The notes beneath the pieces were generated by a model that saw nothing but the letters and a program-made list of their open reading frames with translations, searched no databases and had not been told where the DNA came from. Shown one piece after another: positions 58,274-64,000 of a DNA stretch of 64,000 bases. The DNA is from Pseudomonas helmanticensis (GTDB lineage Bacteria > Pseudomonadota > Gammaproteobacteria > Pseudomonadales > Pseudomonadaceae), in NCBI RefSeq assembly GCF_900182985.1, contig NZ_FXUY01000001.1, positions 4,030,001 to 4,094,000 on the forward strand. The letters run 5' to 3'. Numbering within the stretch: the first letter of the stretch is position 1; the number at the start of each line of letters is the position of its first letter. A program made the position numbers and the translations under genes.

Positions 58274-59083
58274 TTAATGAATCTTGAAATCGATGGGCAC
58301 GCTGACCCAGCCGTCCTGGGCGACATCACCCTGCTTGGCCGGGACGAAACTCCAACGTTTGACGGCGCTTAGGGCCGCATCGTCGAGTTGTTGCCGGCCA
58401 CTGCTTTTGGCTATCTGGATCTCGCCCGGTTTGCCGCTGGCCAACACATGCACCCGCAACAAAACCGTGCCTTCCCAACCTCGACGCTGGGCCAGCGACG
58501 GATATTCCGGCGCCGGGTTTTTCAGGTACGCGGCGTTGGCCGAGGCCGGCGTTACCGGTGCTGGCGCAGGAGGTGCCGGAGGCGCTGGCGCGGCGACCGG
58601 AGCGGCTGGCTGTGGCGGTGCCGGTGGTTGCTCGACAGCCTTCGGTGCGGGTTTCGGCGGCTGTTTAACCACCGGTTTCGGTTTTGGAATCGGCTTCGGC
58701 TGTGGTGGTTTGACGGCCAGTTCGTCCTCTACCGGTGGTGGCGGCTCCACCACCGGCGCAGGTGGCGGCGGCTCGACAACCGGTGGCGCTGGCGGTGCCG
58801 GGCGCGAGAATTCGATGGTCATCGGTGGAATTTCCGGCGGCACGATTGGCAACGTCGGCGTCGGCTGCTGATTGATCCAGTAGATCACCGCGCCATGCGC
58901 CAACAACGCCAGCACACCCAGCAGGATTGCCTCGCGCCGACTCAAGATGCCTTTGGGGGCACGCTGCAAACTCTGCTGCCCCAACGGCACACGGTGCGGC
59001 CGGCCGAGATCGACCAGTTCGCCACTCGGCGTCTGACGCCACAGCAATTCCTCTGCGCTGGCGGCGGTCTGGACATTGCCCAT
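58274..59083 (-). CDS. tonB: TonB energy-transducing protein
   Basis: A 269-residue TonB. A cytoplasmic N-terminal extension of about 50 residues precedes the single helix (53-71, LGVLALLAHGAVIYWI), then a long Pro/Ala/Lys-rich spacer (73-185) and the C-terminal domain (YLKNPAPEYPSLAQRRGWEGTVLLRVHV...WSFVPA). ATG 59083 (MGNVQTAASAEELL) is chosen over an upstream in-frame start; GAGTGAATCA precedes it. The N-terminal extension is typical of some Pseudomonas TonBs. It is likely dedicated to the two TonB receptors in this island. Confidence 0.93.
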   Translation of the reverse strand: MGNVQTAASAEELLWRQTPSGELVDLGRPHRVPLGQQSLQRAPKGILSRREAILLGVLALLAHGAVIYWINQQPTPTLPIVPPEIPPMTIEFSRPAPPAPPVVEPPPPAPVVEPPPPVEDELAVKPPQPKPIPKPKPVVKQPPKPAPKAVEQPPAPPQPAAPVAAPAPPAPPAPAPVTPASANAAYLKNPAPEYPSLAQRRGWEGTVLLRVHVLASGKPGEIQIAKSSGRQQLDDAALSAVKRWSFVPAKQGDVAQDGWVSVPIDFKIH

Positions 59084-59212
59084 TGATTCACTCCCTGCGG
59101 TCTTTTTGCGTTCTCTACAAAAGATGCCGATCGACCGTTTGTTGAAGCCCCCACGGCAGATCGCTGGGTGAATCATTGGGCTTGGCACTTATCTCCGAAA
59201 GTAATCTTTAAC

Positions 59213-59239
59213 GTTATGCATAGGCATTTATGGAATATG
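59213..59239 (-). promoter_or_regulatory. AT-rich putative CysB-type site upstream of tonB
   Basis: Read toward tonB: CATATTCCATAAATGCCTAT then GCATAAC. The CATATTCC core is shared with the elements above tcyJ and sfnB in the same orientation to the gene. Confidence 0.5.
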
Positions 59240-59413
59240 TAAATTGATCAATTCCGCCAAAGCCACGTCGTACGGGGGCTGCAGCGCAGGTTGCAAAAAT
59301 ACATGCTTTTCAGGCATTGAAAGTATTCATGCAACGCATCGAATGCGGCTGACCCGGTTTCGCCGGACAACTAATACCAAGTAGATAGTTGATTATTATT
59401 TTCCAGAAATAAC

Positions 59414-59448
59414 AAAAAAGGCCGGTGCACCTTCGTGCACCGGCCTTT
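59414..59448 (-). terminator. strong intrinsic terminator of the small beta-rich protein gene
   Basis: AAAGGCCGGTGCAC and GTGCACCGGCCTTT form a perfect 14-base stem with a four-base loop, 16 bases after the stop codon, with a T run on the minus strand. Confidence 0.93.
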
Positions 59449-59463
59449 GGGTTTAATCAACTT

Positions 59464-59790
59464 TTATTGCTTGACGAACTCCCCTGCGACGCCAACAACA
59501 TCACCGTCGAAGTTGGTGCGCGAGCCAACCGCACGAACTTTCGAGTAATTGTGATCCGGCGAGAACAATGTCCAGGACTGATAGCCAGTGCCGTCATTCA
59601 GAGCCGTGAACGTGATGATCGTAGGCTGCCCGGTGCTGTTCTGGAAATGGTAGTGACCGTAGGCGATGTCGTAATTCACGCCATTCTGGCTGAATTTGCC
59701 GCTGAAGGTGCCGTTGGAATCGTTGCCATCGGTAATCGTCAGTTTCGCGCCAGCGTTAGCGTTTACGTAATTGCCATTAATGCTCGACAT
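59464..59790 (-). CDS. small beta-rich protein, possibly avidin-like or lectin-like
   Basis: A 108-residue protein without signal peptide, cysteine or membrane segment. The pattern NGNYVNANAGAKLTITDG, GTFSGKFSQNG, DIAYGHYHFQNSTG, TIITFTALNDG and YQSWTLFSPDHNY reads as alternating strands of a small barrel; the spacing recalls avidins (GTW..N..GS..TI...G.LTG.Y), but the biotin-binding residues are not clearly kept. A strong terminator follows directly, so it is well expressed as a unit or as the last gene after the arylsulfotransferase gene (190 bases away). Function unknown. Confidence 0.6.
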   Translation of the reverse strand: MSSINGNYVNANAGAKLTITDGNDSNGTFSGKFSQNGVNYDIAYGHYHFQNSTGQPTIITFTALNDGTGYQSWTLFSPDHNYSKVRAVGSRTNFDGDVVGVAGEFVKQ

Positions 59791-59979
59791 AACTAGATTC
59801 CCTTTATCGTTGGATAAGTGTCTTCCGATGAGAGCAAGTTTCCTCCTGGAAACTCACGAGTCAGAGAATGGTTCGACATCCAGTCATTGTCCACACGAGC
59901 AACTAACCAATTCGCAATAAGCACCATTCAACTCGCTCATAACTTATCGCCAATCATTCGAGCATTAATTCCAATTAAA

Positions 59980-61323
59980 CTAGCGACTGGCGTTGGTCTG
60001 TTGTATTGCGATGCCAGGCGCAATCACCGCCGTCTCGGAGCGCGGTGTACCTTGCGGCACCCAGTCATAACTCACAGGCAGCGCGCGATACACCCAGTTG
60101 CTGATGGCGTCACCGCCCGGCGCCTTGCCGAGGTACGGGCTGACGTATTCCCAGACGTTTTCACCGCTGGCCGTTACTTGGAAAAACCGCCCGTTCATGC
60201 CTTCATCGATCAACGTATTGCCGTTGGGCAAACGCCGCGCGCTGCTGATGAACGAGCTGTAAAACGCCCATCCCGGTTGCTTCGAATTGGCGGCGCTGTA
60301 CTGCCAGACAATTTCATTTTTCACTGGGTCGATTTCCAGCACCCGTGAACCGGAAATCAGCCCGAGGGTGACGTTCGGATAACCTGCCGAACCCTGGTTA
60401 TCGAACACCAGCACATTGCCCGCGCCCGGTAACCCGGCCGCAATGATATGGGCGTCATGCTGACCGACAAACTGATCGACCGGACGCGGCAAGGTTCGTG
60501 CGGTTTTCGGGCTGGCCAATGGCAGGTTCGGCCCCAGACGCCAGACTACTTTGCCGCTGTGCTTGTCGATGATCGCGATGAAGTTGGCATTGCGTGAATC
60601 GAACAGCAGATTGTCCGGATTGAAACGCTTGTCGCCGGCATCGAACCACTTGTTCGGCCCGACCACACTGAGGTTGTTGATGTGCAGGTAGTCGGCATCC
60701 TCGCTCCCTCGCACCAGTTTCAATTGCTCTGGCGTGAAGCCGAATTCGTTGAGGTGCTCCGACGCCAGCCACTGCCATTTCACTTCACCGTCAGGGCTGA
60801 CTTCATAGATTGCATCGTCGATCACCTCGGGGACTTTGAAGCCTTTGATCGGGTGCACTTTGTTCGCCAGCACCACCGTGTTGCCGTTGCTCAACCGGCG
60901 TTGGTCGTGATGCTGCTGCGCTGCGCCACCGGGCGCCTTGTCGCCCCATTGCCAGACGACTTTGCCATTCCAGTCCAGTTCGCCGACGCTCTGATTGCCC
61001 AGGCCATTGCCAGCCGAACCGAGCTTGCCGGGGTCCTTGTCACTCAGTTGCAGCAGGACATGCCCGCGCTCGCCGTCGACCAGTTTCGGGTCGATGATCG
61101 CTGACGGGAAACCTGCCTGCGGCCAGGTTTTGACCTCGTTGCCGTTCATGTCGATCAAGTGCGTCTGCTTGTCGGCGCCGCTGAAAATCACGTACTGATT
61201 GAACGCTTTGTCCGGGTCGTACCGAGTGACGCCGGTCGGGTACACGCTGGGCGCGGCGAAGGCGCCAGCGCTGAACACCGCGCCGGACAACAACAGCGCA
61301 AAAGCCGTTTTGATACGTAACAT
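59980..61323 (-). CDS. periplasmic arylsulfotransferase (ASST family)
   Basis: A 447-residue beta-propeller enzyme with a signal peptide ending at GAFAAPS (about 24). ASST enzymes move sulfate from one phenol ester to another through a sulfohistidine. Repeated propeller motifs are VVWQWGDKAPGG, EVKWQWLASEHL, VVWRLGPNLPL and NEIVWQYSAAN; histidine-bearing loops are QQHHDQRRLSNGN, YLHINNLSVVG and GQHDAHIIAAG. ATG 61323 follows AGGAGCTGCACC. It sits 23 bases after a TonB receptor gene, so substrate entry and desulfation are probably linked. Confidence 0.88.
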   Translation of the reverse strand: MLRIKTAFALLLSGAVFSAGAFAAPSVYPTGVTRYDPDKAFNQYVIFSGADKQTHLIDMNGNEVKTWPQAGFPSAIIDPKLVDGERGHVLLQLSDKDPGKLGSAGNGLGNQSVGELDWNGKVVWQWGDKAPGGAAQQHHDQRRLSNGNTVVLANKVHPIKGFKVPEVIDDAIYEVSPDGEVKWQWLASEHLNEFGFTPEQLKLVRGSEDADYLHINNLSVVGPNKWFDAGDKRFNPDNLLFDSRNANFIAIIDKHSGKVVWRLGPNLPLASPKTARTLPRPVDQFVGQHDAHIIAAGLPGAGNVLVFDNQGSAGYPNVTLGLISGSRVLEIDPVKNEIVWQYSAANSKQPGWAFYSSFISSARRLPNGNTLIDEGMNGRFFQVTASGENVWEYVSPYLGKAPGGDAISNWVYRALPVSYDWVPQGTPRSETAVIAPGIAIQQTNASR

Positions 61324-61346
61324 GGTGCAGCTCCTTGAGTGACGAA

Positions 61347-63707
61347 TCAGAAGTCGTAGCGACCGGTGACGCCGAGGGTTCTTGGCGTGCCGAGCAAGCC
61401 TTCATAGCCGCCGTTGCCGCCCGTCCACAGGGTCGTGTAGTAGGTTTTGTCGAAGGCGTTTTTCAGCCACAGCGAGATGTCCCACTGCCCTTGGTTGAAG
61501 TCGCCGCGCAGGCCGGTGGAGAGATTGACCACTGCGTAACTCGGGATCTGCCCGTAGTCGGAATCCTCGACCGTACCGACGGCTTTCGAGCGGAAGGCGT
61601 AGCTGCCGGTGACGTAGGGTTCGAAGCCGTTATCAAGATTCCATTTGTATTCACCGTTGGCGTTGCCGATCCATTTCGAAGCGCCGACCACTTGATGGCC
61701 GCTGAGGTCGCAAGAGGCTGGGGCACCCGGCGCCTGGCTGATTTCCGGCGGGCATGGCGCGTCTTTGTAGGAGAGGTAGCTGACGTCGTTGAAGGAGCCG
61801 TTGAAGTTCAGCGTGAGGCCGCGCAACGGGATCACCGTGCTTTCAAACTCGGTGCCGCGCGAGCGCACCGAACCGGCGTTGGTCAGGTATTGCACGCGGT
61901 TGACGTCGTCGTAGGCGTTGGTCTGATAGGCGTTGACCTGGGTCCAGAATACGTTGGCGTTAAGCTGCAAACGTCGATCCCACAGCGTGCTTTTGAAACC
62001 GAGTTCGGCGTTGTTTGCGCGTTCGGTGCCGATCAGCAGCGAGTCAGCGCCGGCGGCTGGTGCAGAGCCGACCGAGAGGTTAACGCCGCCTGATTTTTCA
62101 CCGTGGGACACGGTCGCGTAACCGAGTAAATCGTCAGTGATGCGATAGCTGAGGTTGAGCAAACCGGACGGGCTGGAACTGTACTGATTCAAGTCGCCGG
62201 AATCGTAGGCACCGGCACGACCGCGTCGCGCCGTCGCCGCTGCACCCGCCACCGCCGCGCCACCGACCGGCGCATCGCGAGTGACCCAGGCGTTCTTCTC
62301 TTCGTAAGTACCACGCACGCCGGCCGTGAAATCCAGACGCTCGCTGAGGTGCCAGGTGCCTTGGGCAAACAGCGCAAAACTGTCGGTCTTGATATGGCCG
62401 TTGCCGACGCTGCCAATGTTAGCCAGCGCAACGGCCGGCGTGCCGTTCCAGATATCCGCTTGCGGGCCGTAATAGGCGAAGGATTTGTTGTCCAGATCGT
62501 TGCCGAAGTAGTAGGCGCCAACAACGTAATCGAAGAACTCGCCTTTGGGCGAAGCCAGACGAAATTCCTGTGAGTACTGTTTGTCTTCTACCGATACACC
62601 AGCGTTGTAAGTCGACGCGACGTTGAGACCATCGTCATTTTTCGGGGTGAAATTCCAGAAGCGATACGAGCTGATCGAGGTCAGGGTGAAATCGCTCGGC
62701 AGTGCCCAATTGGCTTCAACCGAGGTGCCGCCCTGGTGCACGGTGACGTGTTGGTCGCTGTCCAGATTGACCTTGCGGTGCGAACCGTTGACCAGCGTTG
62801 CGCCAGCGGCAGCCGCCCGCGCCGAGTAGAGATTGACGCCATTGATGGTCGGCCCGGTGTTGTACAACACGCGGGTGCCGGCGCTGGAATCCTCTTCGTT
62901 GTAGTCGCCGATCCAGCGCAGGTTGAAGTCTTCATTCGGCTTGAACAGCAACTGCGCACGGAAGCCATCGCGCGAGCCGCCATTCAGATCATGGCCGTTG
63001 TATTCGTTCTTGATGTCGCCGTCGCTGCGCGTGCGATACGCCGAAAAACGTCCGGCCAATTCATCGTTGAGCGGCCCGGAAATCGTGCCTTTGGTTTGAA
63101 AATAACCATCCTCGCCAACCGAGGTTTCGATGCTGCGCTCAGGCGTGAACGTCGGCGCGCGGGTGCTGATGTTGATCACCCCGGCGGTGGTGTTCTTGCC
63201 GAACAACGTGCCCTGCGGCCCGCGCAGAACTTCGAGCTGTTCGATGTCCATCAAGTCGAACACCGCCATCCCCGGGCGGCCCAGATAGACGTTGTCGATG
63301 TACAACCCGACGCTGCCTTCCAGACCATCGCTGGCCGGGTTGTTGCCCAGGCCACGGATCGACACGCTGGACTGCCGCGCGTGCATGTAGGCGACGTTGA
63401 CGCTGGGCACCAGTTGCTGCAAATCCTGAATCCGGTAAACCCGTTGCGTCTCCAGATTCTGGCCGCTGACCACGCTCATTGGTGTCGGCACGTCCTGCGA
63501 ACTTTCTTCGCGGCGGCGAGTGGTAACGGTGACCGTTTCCAACTGCGAACTGTTCGCCACCGGTTTGCCTGCGGGTACCGGCGTCGGCGCTTGCGTTTCC
63601 GCCGCGTAGCTGTGCGTCCAGCTGGCGCTCCCTGCCAGCAACAGGGCCAGAGGCAGGCGTTTGAGCCGTCGTGGTGTTAGGGGTGACGCGAGGTTCAACG
63701 GACTCAT
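61347..63707 (-). CDS. TonB-dependent outer-membrane receptor
   Basis: A 786-residue receptor. Signal peptide to SYAAETQ (about 35); TonB-box/plug LETVTVTTRRREESSQDVPTPMSVVSGQNLE; plug LEVLRGPQGTLFGKNTTAGVINI; barrel ending GVTGRYDF with terminal Phe. ATG 63707 is preceded by AGGAGCCGCGCC; ATG 63740 is in frame but unlikely. First gene of a receptor-arylsulfotransferase operon. Likely ligand: an aryl or other sulfate ester, inferred from the neighbour. Confidence 0.9.
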   Translation of the reverse strand: MSPLNLASPLTPRRLKRLPLALLLAGSASWTHSYAAETQAPTPVPAGKPVANSSQLETVTVTTRRREESSQDVPTPMSVVSGQNLETQRVYRIQDLQQLVPSVNVAYMHARQSSVSIRGLGNNPASDGLEGSVGLYIDNVYLGRPGMAVFDLMDIEQLEVLRGPQGTLFGKNTTAGVINISTRAPTFTPERSIETSVGEDGYFQTKGTISGPLNDELAGRFSAYRTRSDGDIKNEYNGHDLNGGSRDGFRAQLLFKPNEDFNLRWIGDYNEEDSSAGTRVLYNTGPTINGVNLYSARAAAAGATLVNGSHRKVNLDSDQHVTVHQGGTSVEANWALPSDFTLTSISSYRFWNFTPKNDDGLNVASTYNAGVSVEDKQYSQEFRLASPKGEFFDYVVGAYYFGNDLDNKSFAYYGPQADIWNGTPAVALANIGSVGNGHIKTDSFALFAQGTWHLSERLDFTAGVRGTYEEKNAWVTRDAPVGGAAVAGAAATARRGRAGAYDSGDLNQYSSSPSGLLNLSYRITDDLLGYATVSHGEKSGGVNLSVGSAPAAGADSLLIGTERANNAELGFKSTLWDRRLQLNANVFWTQVNAYQTNAYDDVNRVQYLTNAGSVRSRGTEFESTVIPLRGLTLNFNGSFNDVSYLSYKDAPCPPEISQAPGAPASCDLSGHQVVGASKWIGNANGEYKWNLDNGFEPYVTGSYAFRSKAVGTVEDSDYGQIPSYAVVNLSTGLRGDFNQGQWDISLWLKNAFDKTYYTTLWTGGNGGYEGLLGTPRTLGVTGRYDF

Positions 63708-63750
63708 GGCGCGGCTCCTGGTCAAAAAACACACAGACATCTTCAGCGCT

Positions 63751-63776
63751 GCATATTCTTTTAAGTTATTTATTTA
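63751..63776. promoter_or_regulatory. AT-rich putative CysB-type site between receptor and LysR gene
   Basis: GCATATTCTTTTAAGTTATT then TATTTA, the best match to the sfnB element at 36073 and to the tauA element. It lies 44 bases above the receptor start. Confidence 0.55.
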
Positions 63777-63872
63777 TGGATTTACAAATATTTACTGCAT
63801 AAGAGATTGCCTTTATAAGGAGTCGACCTAATGCATATCCAATGCATTTCCCGGATATTTTTTATGTGAAAA

Positions 63873-64000
63873 ATGCATATCGACTTGCGACAACTTCGTC
63901 ACTTCATCGCCCTAACTGAGCAACGCAGCTTTGTTGCCGGCGCGCAGGCGGTGAACCTGTCGCAGTCGGCGTTCAGCCGCAGCATTCAGGCGCTGGAACA
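63873..64000 (+). CDS. LysR-family transcriptional regulator, N-terminal fragment at window edge
   Basis: The first 42 codons read MHIDLRQLRHFIALTEQRSF and then a clear winged helix-turn-helix (AQAVNLSQSAFSRSIQALE). The effector domain is outside the window. Divergent to the receptor-arylsulfotransferase operon, which it probably controls. It is a typical short LysR start, not the CysB start sequence as I recall it. Confidence 0.88.
   Translation, partial: MHIDLRQLRHFIALTEQRSFVAGAQAVNLSQSAFSRSIQALE

Larger units (their letters stand above)
59084..59463. other. intergenic region with tonB promoter and a terminator
   Basis: Holds the AT-rich site at 59213-59239 and the terminator at 59414-59448. 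No ORF of note otherwise. Confidence 0.5.

Overview
The window is chromosomal DNA from a fluorescent pseudomonad, most likely the Pseudomonas fluorescens group. The basis is the block hslO-pckA / PAP2 phosphatase / hslR / rimB-rimK / ompR-envZ / tex / thioesterase / gshA, an order I recall from P. aeruginosa around PA5192-PA5203, together with high GC and many Pseudomonas-type REP palindromes. No tRNA, rRNA, CRISPR array, integrase or transposase was seen.

Region 1 (1-16.5 kb) is mostly core genome: a partial recQ helicase, a secreted hypothetical protein, a lower-GC pair (small protein plus an alpha/beta hydrolase resembling secreted phospholipases), pckA, hslO, an LpxT-like phosphatase, hslR, rimB-rimK, the EnvZ/OmpR two-component pair, tex, a PaaI-like thioesterase and gshA.

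Region 2 (16.7-64 kb) reads as a large sulfur-scavenging island. It holds tauABCD; an aldo-keto reductase; a TonB receptor plus flavin monooxygenase operon facing a LacI-type regulator; a hicB remnant; betT; epsC and D-cysteine desulfhydrase; the cystine importer tcyJ-tcyL-tcyN; two sfnB-type flavoenzymes with a DszA/DmoA-type monooxygenase; metQNI; a methyltransferase; triABC-type efflux genes; a lone AAA ATPase; a polar amino-acid ABC importer; an orphan metQ; a stripped-down sigma-54 activator with a small hydrolase; tonB-exbB-exbD; a small beta-rich protein; an arylsulfotransferase; a second TonB receptor; and the start of a divergent LysR regulator.

The genes fit one job: bring organic sulfur (taurine, cystine, methionine, probably sulfonates, sulfones or sulfate esters) across both membranes and release sulfite or cysteine. 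Several of these operons carry a similar AT-rich TATTCC/GGAATA element upstream, suggesting common control, perhaps by CysB. The leader of the sfnB operon combines such an element, a perfect intrinsic terminator and a short ORF overlapping the sfnB start codon, and is the most promising candidate for an undescribed regulatory device. At least five families of paired palindromic repeats fill the gaps between transcription units.
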